Below, piece after piece: positions 18,933 to 26,253 of a DNA stretch of 64,000 nucleotides (position 1 is its first letter; every line of letters starts with the position of its first letter). This DNA is from Flavobacterium sp. 123 (GTDB lineage: Bacteria > Bacteroidota > Bacteroidia > Flavobacteriales > Flavobacteriaceae), in assembly GCF_003634825.1 (NCBI RefSeq), contig NZ_RBXD01000001.1:828501-892500 (forward strand), read 5' to 3'. Made by a program: the position numbers and the translations under genes. Below the pieces are notes generated by a model. The model searched no databases. It saw only the letters and a list, made by a program, of their open reading frames with translations, and had not been told where the DNA came from.

Positions 18933-20186
18933 ATGTATTTTAGCACTAAAATAGTACCTATGCTTTTTCTTTATAATACAATTGTTTTCCTATCTGGTTT
19001 TTTGTTAAAAATCATTGCCCTTTTTAGTGCAAAAATGAAACTTTTTGTAGAAGGTCGAAAAGTAGTTTTCCCTCTTTTGGAACAAAAAATAAAACCTTCT
19101 GATAAAACTATTTGGTTTCATGCCGCTTCTCTTGGAGAATATGAACAAGGATTACCCGTTATCGAAAAAATAAAAGAGAAATACCCTTCGCATAAAATTG
19201 TGGTTAGTTTTTTCTCTCCTTCCGGTTATGAAGTTCGAAAAAACAATACTGTTGCTGATGTTACTGTTTATTTGCCTTTAGATACCAAAAAAAATGTACA
19301 AGAATTTTTAAGATTAGTTCATCCTGAATTGGTGTTTTTCATAAAATACGAATATTGGCTTAACTATTTGAGTGAACTCAAAAAACAAAATACACCAACA
19401 TACTTGATTTCAGGAATTTTTAGACCCAACCAAATGTTCTTTAAATGGTATGGAGGATTTTACAGAAAAGCATTGAATACCTTCACTTATTTCTTTGTTC
19501 AAAATGAAAGTTCTAAAAATTTATTAAATCAACTTGGCAAAACCAATGTTGCTGTATCAGGAGACACCCGTTTTGACAGAGTAGCTGCAATTTTAGAAAA
19601 AGACAATACATTGTCATTTATTTCACAATTCAAAAACAACAAAACGACCATAGTTATAGGCAGTTCATGGCCGAAAGATGAAAACCTATTAACAGACTAC
19701 ATCAATGCCTGCAGCAGTGACGTGAAATTTATTATTGCTCCACACAATATCAAATCAGTTCAAATTGAGCAGCTAAAAAATAGCATTCAGAAAAACTATG
19801 TTTTATTCTCCGAAAAAGAAAACAAAACACTTTCTGATTACAATGTCTTTATAATTGACACCATAGGTATATTAACTAAAATATACAGTTATGCAGATAT
19901 TGCCTATGTTGGCGGCGGTTTTGGCCATCCTGGCGTACATAACTTATTAGAACCAGCAACTTTTGGAGTACCTATAATTATCGGTCCTAATTATTCTCAT
20001 TTCGCTGAAGCTATAGATTTAGTTCATTTAGGTGGTTGCATTTCTATTTCCAACAAAGAGCAACTGAGTCTTGCCTTTCAAAATTTAATTGAAGACGAAA
20101 AATTCCGTCAAGAAAGAGGCACAATATGCAGCACTTTTGTACAAGCAAATAAAGGAGCCACAAATACAATTATGAAAAACATCTAA
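18933..20186 (+). CDS. waaA: 3-deoxy-D-manno-octulosonic acid (Kdo) transferase
   Basis: This inner-membrane-associated GT-B glycosyltransferase adds Kdo to lipid IVA, an essential step in LPS core synthesis. The protein has 417 residues. The N-terminal hydrophobic anchor is MLFLYNTIVFLSGFLLKIIALF. WFHAASLGEYEQGLPVI contains the catalytic Glu region. VFFIKYEYWLNYL, VSGDTRFDRV, VIGSSWPKDENLL, APHNI and YVGGGFGHPGVHNLLEPATFGVPIIIGPNYSHFAEA-type donor-site residues follow. An alternative start at 18960 begins directly at MLFLYN and cannot be excluded. A 191-base gap separates it from the divergent DegT gene. Confidence 0.92.
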   Translation: MYFSTKIVPMLFLYNTIVFLSGFLLKIIALFSAKMKLFVEGRKVVFPLLEQKIKPSDKTIWFHAASLGEYEQGLPVIEKIKEKYPSHKIVVSFFSPSGYEVRKNNTVADVTVYLPLDTKKNVQEFLRLVHPELVFFIKYEYWLNYLSELKKQNTPTYLISGIFRPNQMFFKWYGGFYRKALNTFTYFFVQNESSKNLLNQLGKTNVAVSGDTRFDRVAAILEKDNTLSFISQFKNNKTTIVIGSSWPKDENLLTDYINACSSDVKFIIAPHNIKSVQIEQLKNSIQKNYVLFSEKENKTLSDYNVFIIDTIGILTKIYSYADIAYVGGGFGHPGVHNLLEPATFGVPIIIGPNYSHFAEAIDLVHLGGCISISNKEQLSLAFQNLIEDEKFRQERGTICSTFVQANKGATNTIMKNI

Positions 20187-20513
20187 GCAGAAGATTATAA
20201 GAATAGGTTTCATTCCAAAAAAGACCTAAAAACCTATTTCAGGTATTAAAATCGAATTATTTTTAAAAAAAAATCTATTTTTTAAAAAACTGGCGATTTT
20301 CATCATTTTCGTAAAATCATCGCCTAATAAAAAATAATCAGCCAATAATAGGCAATTATTTTACCATATTGCTTTTTTGGCATAATAGTTGGTAAAAGAA
20401 TAAACGCTGGCAAAGAAGATTATTTTTAAAAAAAAAATAAAAAAATATTTTACATATTAAAAAATTTATATCTTTGCCACGAATTAATAATTAACCTTTT
20501 ATAATAAAGTAAG
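20187..20513. other. Intergenic region between waaA and the lipoprotein gene
   Basis: These 327 very AT-rich bases hold no convincing reading frame. An inverted repeat (AATAGGTTT at 20202-20210 and AAACCTATT at 20230-20238) could form a weak hairpin after waaA, but no T-run follows. The only other recognisable element is the -7 box of the downstream lipoprotein gene. Confidence 0.6.
20469..20476 (+). promoter_or_regulatory. -7 box of the Ala-rich lipoprotein gene
   Basis: TATCTTTG fits TAnnTTTG, 37 bases upstream of the ATG. Confidence 0.55.
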
Positions 20514-20717
20514 ATGAAAAAAGTATTTTTAAGTTTAGCTGTTGTTGCTGTTTTAACTGTTGTATCATGTAAAAAAGCTGAAGCTCCTGCTGAAGAGGCT
20601 GTAGCTGCTGACACTACTGCTGTAGCTGTTGATTCTGCTGCTGTTGTTGCTGATACTGCTGCTGTAGCTGTTGATTCTGCTGCTGCACCTGCTGCTGAAG
20701 CGCCTGCTGCTAAGTAA
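20514..20717 (+). CDS. Small Ala/Val/Asp-rich lipoprotein
   Basis: The protein has 67 residues. A type II signal peptide, MKKVFLSLAVVAVLTVVSC, ends in a lipobox (VVSC) with Cys19 as the lipidated residue, followed by KK. The mature part (48 residues) is almost entirely Ala, Val, Asp, Glu and Pro and contains two imperfect copies of a TAVAVDSAA-type module. It has no catalytic residues. Its own promoter and strong terminator, and a composition similar to abundant small lipoproteins, suggest a highly expressed structural or spacer lipoprotein (inference). Function is unknown. Confidence 0.8.
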   Translation: MKKVFLSLAVVAVLTVVSCKKAEAPAEEAVAADTTAVAVDSAAVVADTAAVAVDSAAAPAAEAPAAK

Positions 20718-20742
20718 TTCTAAATTACAACACAAAAAATTT

Positions 20743-20775
20743 AAGCCGTTCACATCGTGAAACGGCTTTTTTTTG
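20743..20775 (+). terminator. Terminator after the lipoprotein gene
   Basis: AAGCCGT-TCAC, loop ATC, GTGA-a-ACGGCTT followed by a T-run. Confidence 0.88.
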
Positions 20776-20852
20776 TTGTAAACTTTCCTAAATAAAAGAA
20801 AAAAGCCAAATTATTACTAAAATGGCTTTCAAATTACATCATACAGAATGCT

Positions 20853-21200
20853 CTAATCAGTGAAAACAAAATTATTTTCAGAGAAATCCAGCATTTCCGA
20901 TTTAGAAGCATACTGAACAATCTCATTAATTCCTTTCTGAAGTCTTAGTTCAGTTGTATATTTCCTGCTGGTAGCAAAATGGTTTCCAGCCAAGAACAAC
21001 TTAAAGAAGTATTTTCCAGCCGTAGATTTAAATTTTAAAAACTCTGCTGATTCTATATTCAACTTAAACTTTTCAATATCCTCTTCACACTCAAATTTAA
21101 GCTCATAACTCAAACTTGTGAATATAGTCTTTCCTTTTCGCGAAGTGAATACAAATTTATATTCGTCATTGAACCGTTTACTAATTACAAAAACCCCCAT
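20853..21200 (-). CDS. DUF1508 (YegP-like) protein
   Basis: The protein has 115 residues. The start MGVFVISKRFNDEYKFVFTSRKGKTIFTS resembles the YegP/DUF1508 repeat (GxFxIxK...EYxFxLxAxNGxxIxxS). A second, more divergent repeat begins near FLKFKSTAGKYFFKLFLAGNHFATSRKYTTELRLQKGINEI. The family forms small domain-swapped beta/alpha proteins of unknown role. It stands alone on the minus strand between a lipoprotein gene and the GIY-YIG repeats. Confidence 0.75.
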   Translation of the reverse strand: MGVFVISKRFNDEYKFVFTSRKGKTIFTSLSYELKFECEEDIEKFKLNIESAEFLKFKSTAGKYFFKLFLAGNHFATSRKYTTELRLQKGINEIVQYASKSEMLDFSENNFVFTD

Positions 21201-21277
21201 AAAATTTCAAATTTCAAACAATACTACTTAGAATTTCTTTTTGTAAATACTTTTCGAGCTACAAATTATTATAAATA

Positions 21278-21309
21278 AAAAAAGCTCCAAACATAGTTTG
21301 AAGCTTTTT
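21278..21309. terminator. tRNA-Leu-type terminator, copy 1 (distal)
   Basis: AAAAAAGCT-cc-AAAC, loop, GTTT-ga-AGCTTTTT. It is nearly identical to the hairpins at 21654-21687 and 22031-22064. It may be the original terminator of the tRNA operon, pushed away by the GIY-YIG units (inference). Confidence 0.75.
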
Positions 21310-21660
21310 CAGTACTCAGAGCGGCTCCGAAGCTTCGGAGTTGAACCCCTTAAAACATCATAATTTATTTTGAATATCTACTAAAATATCCTGATTAGCA
21401 ATCACTTTCTCCAAAAAAATGCTAGATTTCATTCTTTTTAAAAACTTCTCTAATCCATACGCTTTCTGACTAGATTCACATTCGAAGCTCAATCTTAACT
21501 CCCAAGGCGCTCCTTTTACAGTAAAGGCTTCACTATAAAACCCAGAATTATGCTCAATCAATCTTTTTTTGATATCATTCGTAGTCCCTACGTAATATCT
21601 GTCTAGTTTTTTTGAATGAATTATATAAATAAAATACATTTAAATTATTTAATAAAAAAA
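21284..21660 (-). repeat. 377-bp tandem unit A (GIY-YIG + tRNA 3' remnant + terminator)
   Basis: The first unit runs from GCTCCAAACATAG at 21284 to the base before the identical word at 21661. It contains a terminator hairpin, AGTACTCAGAGCGG (21311-21324, identical to the tRNA-Leu 3' region), a 16-bp palindrome (21325-21340) and a GIY-YIG gene. It is near-identical to unit B. Confidence 0.92.
21358..21639 (-). CDS. Stand-alone GIY-YIG nuclease-domain protein, copy A
   Basis: This 93-residue single GIY-YIG domain belongs to the UPF0213/YhbQ-like class. FIYIIHSKKLDRYYVGTTNDIKKRL gives the YII and YVG halves of the GIY-YIG motif plus a catalytic Arg. EHNSG, KGAPWELRLSFEC and a conserved Glu in GLEKFLKRMK complete the active site. 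Related stand-alone proteins act as DNA nucleases in vitro; a homing or genome-maintenance role is not established. It differs from copy B at three residues: Asp22/Asn, Lys24/Glu and Ala/Thr near residue 81. The start codon lies just beyond a terminator hairpin, so expression may depend on read-through from the tRNA operon. Confidence 0.88.
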   Translation of the reverse strand: MYFIYIIHSKKLDRYYVGTTNDIKKRLIEHNSGFYSEAFTVKGAPWELRLSFECESSQKAYGLEKFLKRMKSSIFLEKVIANQDILVDIQNKL

Positions 21661-21687
21661 GCTCCAAACATAGTTTGAAGCTTTTTT
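21654..21687. terminator. tRNA-Leu-type terminator, copy 2
   Basis: This is the second copy of the AAAGCTCCAAAC / GTTTGAAGCTTT hairpin with flanking A and T runs, located between the two GIY-YIG genes. Confidence 0.75.
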
Positions 21688-22037
21688 AGTACTCAGAGCG
21701 GCTCCGAAGCTTCGGAGTTGAACCCCTTAAAACATCATAATTTATTTTGAATATCTACTAAAATATCCTGATTAGTAATCACTTTCTCCAAAAAAATGCT
21801 AGATTTCATTCTTTTTAAAAACTTCTCTAATCCATACGCTTTCTGACTAGATTCACATTCGAAGCTCAATCTTAACTCCCAAGGCGCTCCTTTTACCGTA
21901 AAGGCTTCACTATAAAACCCAGAATTATGCTCAATCAATCTTTTTTCAATATTATTCGTAGTCCCTACGTAATATCTGTCTAGTTTTTTTGAATGAATTA
22001 TATAAATAAAATACATTTAAATTATTTAATAAAAAAA
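21661..22037 (-). repeat. 377-bp tandem unit B (GIY-YIG + tRNA 3' remnant + terminator)
   Basis: The second unit is exactly 377 bases offset from unit A throughout. It carries the tRNA-like word AGTACTCAGAGCGG at 21688-21701 and the palindrome at 21702-21717. Confidence 0.92.
21735..22016 (-). CDS. Stand-alone GIY-YIG nuclease-domain protein, copy B
   Basis: This 93-residue protein has the same domain and motifs as the copy at 21358-21639, with Asn22, Glu24 and Thr near residue 81. Both copies keep the catalytic residues, so neither looks like a pseudogene. Its ATG lies 14 bases beyond the tRNA-Leu terminator hairpin (22031-22064), with an A/T-only leader and no -7 box. Recent tandem duplication is clear from the exact 377-bp period. 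Confidence 0.88.
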   Translation of the reverse strand: MYFIYIIHSKKLDRYYVGTTNNIEKRLIEHNSGFYSEAFTVKGAPWELRLSFECESSQKAYGLEKFLKRMKSSIFLEKVITNQDILVDIQNKL

Positions 22038-22064
22038 GCTCCAAACATAGTTTGAAGCTTTTTT
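22031..22064. terminator. Terminator directly after tRNA-Leu (copy 3)
   Basis: This is the same hairpin as the two distal copies, starting 2 bases beyond the tRNA-Leu 3' end on the minus strand. It would end the tRNA-Gly/tRNA-Leu transcript. Confidence 0.8.
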
Positions 22065-22078
22065 AGTACTCAGAGCGG
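22038..22078 (-). repeat. Third partial copy of the 377-bp unit, overlapping tRNA-Leu
   Basis: These 41 bases are identical to the start of units A and B and run into the real tRNA-Leu 3' end. Homology stops inside the T-arm, which marks the junction used when the unit was duplicated. Confidence 0.85.
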
Positions 22079-22152
22079 GACTTGAACCCGCACGAACATT
22101 GCTGTTCACTGGATTTTAAGTCCAGCGTGTCTACCAATTTCACCATCCGAGC
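22067..22152 (-). tRNA. tRNA-Leu (anticodon TAA)
   Basis: The gene is 86 nt with a long variable arm, as expected for tRNA-Leu. The acceptor stem GCTCGGA pairs with TCTGAGT (two G-U pairs). The anticodon arm CTGGA-CTTAAAA-TCCAG gives anticodon TAA. The T-arm is GCGGG-TTCAAGT-CCCGC. The CCA end is not encoded. It lies 15 bases downstream of tRNA-Gly on the same strand. Confidence 0.95.
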
Positions 22153-22167
22153 ATTATATGGTGTTTG

Positions 22168-22240
22168 AGCGAAAAACGGGGCTCGAACCCGCGACCTCGA
22201 CCTTGGCAAGGTCGCGCTCTACCAACTGAGCTATTTTCGC
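22168..22240 (-). tRNA. tRNA-Gly (anticodon GCC)
   Basis: The gene is 73 nt. The acceptor stem GCGAAAA pairs with TTTTCGC. The anticodon arm CGACC-TTGCCAA-GGTCG gives anticodon GCC. The T-loop is TTCGAGC. It is the first gene of a two-tRNA transcript with tRNA-Leu. Confidence 0.95.
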
Positions 22241-22389
22241 ATTTACAATTCTTATTAAAGAATCACGATACTTGTTCTGTATTGCGGATGCAAATTTAAT
22301 ACATTAATTCAATTACACAAGCCTTTTTTATAAAAAAATAGAAGATAAAAGTTAATCTTCTGATAACGTAAACTTTAAAAACAAAGAAA

Positions 22390-24996
22390 CTATTTTCTAG
22401 TTAGCATTCTTTTAATTTCATTCAGTTTCATCAACGCTTCCATAGGTGTAATGGTATTAATATCGAGATTTAAAATCTCTTCTTTTATTTCTTCTAAAAG
22501 CGGATCATCAAGATTAAAGAAACTCATCTGCATTTCATCTTTAGCAGCTTTAATTCCGTTTAGAGCATCATTAGAATGGTTTTTTTCTAGTTTTTTCAAT
22601 AGCTTTTGTGCCTTCAAAATGACTATTTGAGGCATTCCTGCCATTTTTGCCACATGAATTCCAAAACTATGAGCACTTCCTCCTTTTAAAAGTTTTCTAA
22701 TAAAAAGAACGGTGTCTTTTAATTCCTTAACAGCTACATTATAATTCTGGATTCTAGAAAGCGATTCACTCATTTCATTCAATTCATGATAATGAGTAGC
22801 AAATAAGGTTTTAGGCCTTGAAGGATGCTCATGCAAAAATTCTGCAATTGCCCATGCTATAGAAATTCCATCATAGGTACTCGTTCCTCTTCCTATTTCA
22901 TCAAGCAACACTAAACTTCGATCCGAAATATTATTCAAAATAGAAGCTGTTTCATTCATTTCGACCATAAAAGTAGATTCTCCCATCGAAATATTATCCG
23001 AGGCTCCTACTCTAGTGAATATTTTATCTACAATCCCCATTCTAACTCCATCTGCAGGAACAAAACTCCCCATTTGAGCTAGTAGTACAATTAAAGCCGT
23101 TTGGCGCAAAATAGCCGATTTTCCAGACATATTTGGCCCCGTAATCATAATTAACTGCTGCGTTTCTCTATCTAAGAAAACATCATTAGCGATATAAGGC
23201 ATCCCAACAGGTAATTGTTTCTCAATAACAGGATGACGACCATTCTTGATTTCGAGTTCAAAAGTATCATCAATCTCTGGGCAGATGTATTTATTTTCAA
23301 TAGCCAATTGCGTGAAAGAGCACAAACAATCTAACTGCGCTACTAAGCTAGCGTTCATCTGAACTGGCTTGATATAAGTCGCAATCCAACCTACCAATTG
23401 TTCAAATAAGTCAACTTCTATTTTGTGAATTTTTTCTTCGGCGCCAAGAATTTTAGTTTCATATTCTTTTAATTCTTCGGTAATATAGCGTTCCGCATTA
23501 ACCAAAGTTTGCTTGCGAATCCATTCTTCAGGTACTTTATCTTTATGTGTGTTTCGAACTTCAATATAATATCCAAAAACATTATTAAATGAAATTTTCA
23601 AGGAAGAAATTCCCGTTCTTTCGGATTCCCGTTTTTCTATTCCTTCTAAAAATTCTTTTCCTGAAGTTGAAATAGCACGCAAATCATCTAATTCCGCGTT
23701 AATTCCCTTTGCGATAGCATTCCCTTTGGCAATAGCCACAGGCGCATCTTGATTTAAGGTTGTTTTAATTTTTTCACGCAATAAATCACAGCTATGCAAA
23801 CTATCTCCAATAACTTTTACTGCTTCTTGGGCGCTTTCTAAAGCCAATGATTTAATTGGAATAATTGCATCTAAAGATTCTTTCAAGTACACCACTTCAC
23901 GTGGAGACACTTTGCCTGCTGCAATTTTAGAAATCAAACGTTCTAAATCTGATATTTGTTTAATTTGATACTGAATGCTTTTTAGAACATCCTGATTTTC
24001 TTTCAAATAAGCCACTACTTGATGGCGACTTTGTATTTTAGCACTATCTTTCAACGGAAGTGCTAACCATCTTTTTAGCAAACGACCTCCCATTGGCGAA
24101 AGCGTTCTATCAATTACATCAAGAAGCGTAACCGCATTTGGATTATAACTATGATACAATTCTAGGTTTCTAATGGTGAATCGATCCATCCAAACATAAG
24201 CGTCTTCTGCAATTCGTTGTATAGCTGTTATATGTTGAACTCTATTGTGCTGCGTTTCGGATAGATAATATAAAACGGCTCCTGAGGCTATAATTCCTTC
24301 TTTTAATTCTTCAATTCCAAAACCTTTTAGAGATACCGTTTGAAAATGTTTCGTCAAGGTTTCTAGTGCATAATCTTCTTTGTAAATCCAATCTTCTAGG
24401 TAAAAACTATGGTAATCTTCCCCGAAAATTTCTCGGAAATCATTTTTATTATTTTTAGGAATTAAAACTTCGCTAGGATTAAAATTTTGAAGCAATTTAT
24501 CAATATATTCTGCGTTGCCTTGCGCAGTAAGAAATTCACCGGTTGAAACATCAAGAAATGAAATTCCAATTGATTTATTAGTAAAATAAACAGATGCAAG
24601 AAAATTATTAGTTTTAGACTGCAAAACCTCATCATTCATAGAAACTCCAGGCGTTACAAGTTCTGTAACTCCTCTTTTCACAATAGTTTTGGTCATTTTT
24701 GGATCTTCGAGTTGGTCACAAATAGCCACGCGAAGACCTGATTTAACTAATTTTGGCAAATAGGTATTCAAAGAATGATGTGGAAATCCTGCTAAAGCAG
24801 TTTCGGTTTCTGAACCAGCACCACGTTTAGTCAATACAATTCCTAATATTTTGGAAGCTCTAACAGCATCTTCGCCAAAAGTTTCATAAAAATCTCCCAC
24901 ACGAAACAACAAACAGGCATCTGGATACTTCCTTTTTATCTCATTATACTGCTTCATTAATGGCGTTTCCTTAACCACTTTATCTTTAGCTGCCAA
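22390..24996 (-). CDS. mutS: DNA mismatch repair protein MutS
   Basis: MutS is the ATPase that recognises mismatches and recruits MutL. The reading frame is open to an ATG at 25071 (893 residues). I favour a TTG start at 24996, giving 868 residues beginning (M)AAKDKVVKETPLMKQY, because the extra 25 residues are unlike the family and end at the divergent promoter region. Motifs are the mismatch-stacking Phe in FRVGDFYETFGEDA, Walker A GPNMSGKSAIL, GASDNISMGESTFMVEM, Walker B LLDEIGRGTSTYDG and the FATHYHEL switch. It is complete and not part of a mutSL operon here. Confidence 0.95.
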   Translation of the reverse strand: MAAKDKVVKETPLMKQYNEIKRKYPDACLLFRVGDFYETFGEDAVRASKILGIVLTKRGAGSETETALAGFPHHSLNTYLPKLVKSGLRVAICDQLEDPKMTKTIVKRGVTELVTPGVSMNDEVLQSKTNNFLASVYFTNKSIGISFLDVSTGEFLTAQGNAEYIDKLLQNFNPSEVLIPKNNKNDFREIFGEDYHSFYLEDWIYKEDYALETLTKHFQTVSLKGFGIEELKEGIIASGAVLYYLSETQHNRVQHITAIQRIAEDAYVWMDRFTIRNLELYHSYNPNAVTLLDVIDRTLSPMGGRLLKRWLALPLKDSAKIQSRHQVVAYLKENQDVLKSIQYQIKQISDLERLISKIAAGKVSPREVVYLKESLDAIIPIKSLALESAQEAVKVIGDSLHSCDLLREKIKTTLNQDAPVAIAKGNAIAKGINAELDDLRAISTSGKEFLEGIEKRESERTGISSLKISFNNVFGYYIEVRNTHKDKVPEEWIRKQTLVNAERYITEELKEYETKILGAEEKIHKIEVDLFEQLVGWIATYIKPVQMNASLVAQLDCLCSFTQLAIENKYICPEIDDTFELEIKNGRHPVIEKQLPVGMPYIANDVFLDRETQQLIMITGPNMSGKSAILRQTALIVLLAQMGSFVPADGVRMGIVDKIFTRVGASDNISMGESTFMVEMNETASILNNISDRSLVLLDEIGRGTSTYDGISIAWAIAEFLHEHPSRPKTLFATHYHELNEMSESLSRIQNYNVAVKELKDTVLFIRKLLKGGSAHSFGIHVAKMAGMPQIVILKAQKLLKKLEKNHSNDALNGIKAAKDEMQMSFFNLDDPLLEEIKEEILNLDINTITPMEALMKLNEIKRMLTRK

Positions 24997-25122
24997 ATTA
25001 TCTATCTTTAAAAATTGAAAAAAATACGTCAGCGAATTTAAATATTTTAAAGTGAATAAAGAAGACTTCAAAAATTAAAATATTTTTAAGAAAATTTTAG
25101 GACGTCGTTTCTATATTTTATA

Positions 25123-25130
25123 TAGATTTG
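25123..25130 (+). promoter_or_regulatory. -7 box of the DUF1573 gene
   Basis: TAGATTTG fits TAnnTTTG, 25 bases upstream of the ATG. Confidence 0.5.
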
Positions 25131-25155
25131 TGAATAATTTTTAATTAAAATAAGG

Positions 25156-25605
25156 ATGAAAAAAATAATTACATTAACTATGCTAGTTGTATTGGGAGTT
25201 ATATCTGCTAATGCACAAGAAACTTCTAAAAAAACAAAAGCCCCATCAACTAAAGTTTCAACTCCGAAAGTAAACGGTGCAGGGATGGTTTTTGTAAGCG
25301 AAGTTATTGATTACGGAACTATTGCTCACAATGCAGATGGTAAACGTGAGTTTGTTTTTACTAATAATGGTAATGCACCATTAATCATTACAAATGCACA
25401 AGGTTCTTGTGGTTGTACAGTACCAACAAGTCCAAAAGAACCAATTGCACCAGGCGCAAAAGGAATCATTGGTGTAAAATATGCTACAGACAGAGTTGGC
25501 GCATTTACAAAAACAGTAACGATTACTTCTAATGCAGCTGGGCAACCAACAAAAGTTCTTACTATAAAAGGAGTAGTTTTAGCTGATGCGGCACCAAAAA
25601 GCTAA
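25156..25605 (+). CDS. Secreted DUF1573 protein
   Basis: The protein has 149 residues. The signal peptide MKKIITLTMLVVLGVISANAQ is followed by a Lys/Thr/Ser-rich linker (residues 22-40). A single DUF1573 beta-sandwich (ASPM-SPD-2-Hydin-like Ig fold) then shows VIDYGTIAHNADGKREFVFTNNGNAPLIIT, the conserved SCGCTVP and YATDRVGAFTKTVTITSN. Members are widespread in Bacteroidota; function is unknown and probably periplasmic or cell-surface. It has its own -7 box and terminator. Confidence 0.88.
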   Translation: MKKIITLTMLVVLGVISANAQETSKKTKAPSTKVSTPKVNGAGMVFVSEVIDYGTIAHNADGKREFVFTNNGNAPLIITNAQGSCGCTVPTSPKEPIAPGAKGIIGVKYATDRVGAFTKTVTITSNAAGQPTKVLTIKGVVLADAAPKS

Positions 25606-25624
25606 ATTCAAAAAATAATATATT

Positions 25625-25658
25625 AAAAAAGCTTCCTTATTTTTAGGAAGCTTTTTTT
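25625..25658 (+). terminator. Terminator after the DUF1573 gene
   Basis: AAAAAAGCTTCCT, loop, AGGAAGCTTTTTT with a T-run. Confidence 0.87.
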
Positions 25659-25679
25659 TGTAACTATAATTTAAAAAAT

Positions 25680-26216
25680 ATGAGAAAGCTAGAAAACAGC
25701 GAGCTCGAAAGAAAATCTATTGAAGCATTCAAAAATTCAGAAAAAACACCACTCATCTTAGTATTAGATGACATAAGGAGTTTACACAATATTGGTTCTG
25801 TTTTCAGAACTGCAGATGCTTTTTTGATTGAAAAAATATATTTATGTGGTATCACGGCAACTCCGCCAAATAAAGAAATCCACAAAACTGCCCTTGGAGC
25901 AACTGAAACTGTAGCTTGGGAACATCATGAAAATGTACTTGAAGTTATTTCTGAATTAAAACAAAAAAAAATTACTACACTTGCTATTGAACAAGTAGAA
26001 AGCGCTTTTTTTCTTCAAGATTTTAAAGTTGAAAAAGAAAAAAAATACGCCTTGGTTTTTGGAAATGAAGTTCACGGAGTATCACAAGAAGCAGTTGCCT
26101 TATGTGATGGAGCTATCGAAATTCCTCAATTAGGCACAAAACATTCTTTAAATATTTCGGTTAGTGCCGGAATTGTAGTTTGGGATTTATTCCAAAAAAT
26201 GAATTGGCCTAGATAA
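25680..26216 (+). CDS. TrmH/SpoU-family RNA 2'-O-methyltransferase
   Basis: The protein has 178 residues and a compact SPOUT methyltransferase without an N-terminal substrate domain. The three motifs are present: motif 1 LDDIRSLHNIGSVFRTADAF (with the conserved Arg), motif 2 YALVFGNEVHGVS, motif 3 IEIPQLGTKHSLNISVSAGIV. It could be a tRNA (TrmH or TrmL) or rRNA methylase; the target cannot be decided from the catalytic domain alone. It stands between two terminator-separated genes. Confidence 0.9.
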   Translation: MRKLENSELERKSIEAFKNSEKTPLILVLDDIRSLHNIGSVFRTADAFLIEKIYLCGITATPPNKEIHKTALGATETVAWEHHENVLEVISELKQKKITTLAIEQVESAFFLQDFKVEKEKKYALVFGNEVHGVSQEAVALCDGAIEIPQLGTKHSLNISVSAGIVVWDLFQKMNWPR

Positions 26217-26253
26217 TTTTTATTTGTATATAAAAAAATAATATTTTTATGAA

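Noticed and set aside
20187..20513. Small RNA or riboswitch in the waaA-lipoprotein gap
   Set aside because: Apart from a weak inverted repeat there is no conserved riboswitch-like structure or terminator that would support an RNA gene.
21311..21349. Possible extra tRNA gene
   Set aside because: Only the acceptor 3' strand and part of a T-arm are present; there is no D-arm, anticodon arm or 5' acceptor strand, so it is a remnant.
21284..22078. CRISPR-like repeat array
   Set aside because: The repeats are 377-bp tandem gene units and not short repeats with unique spacers; no cas gene is present.
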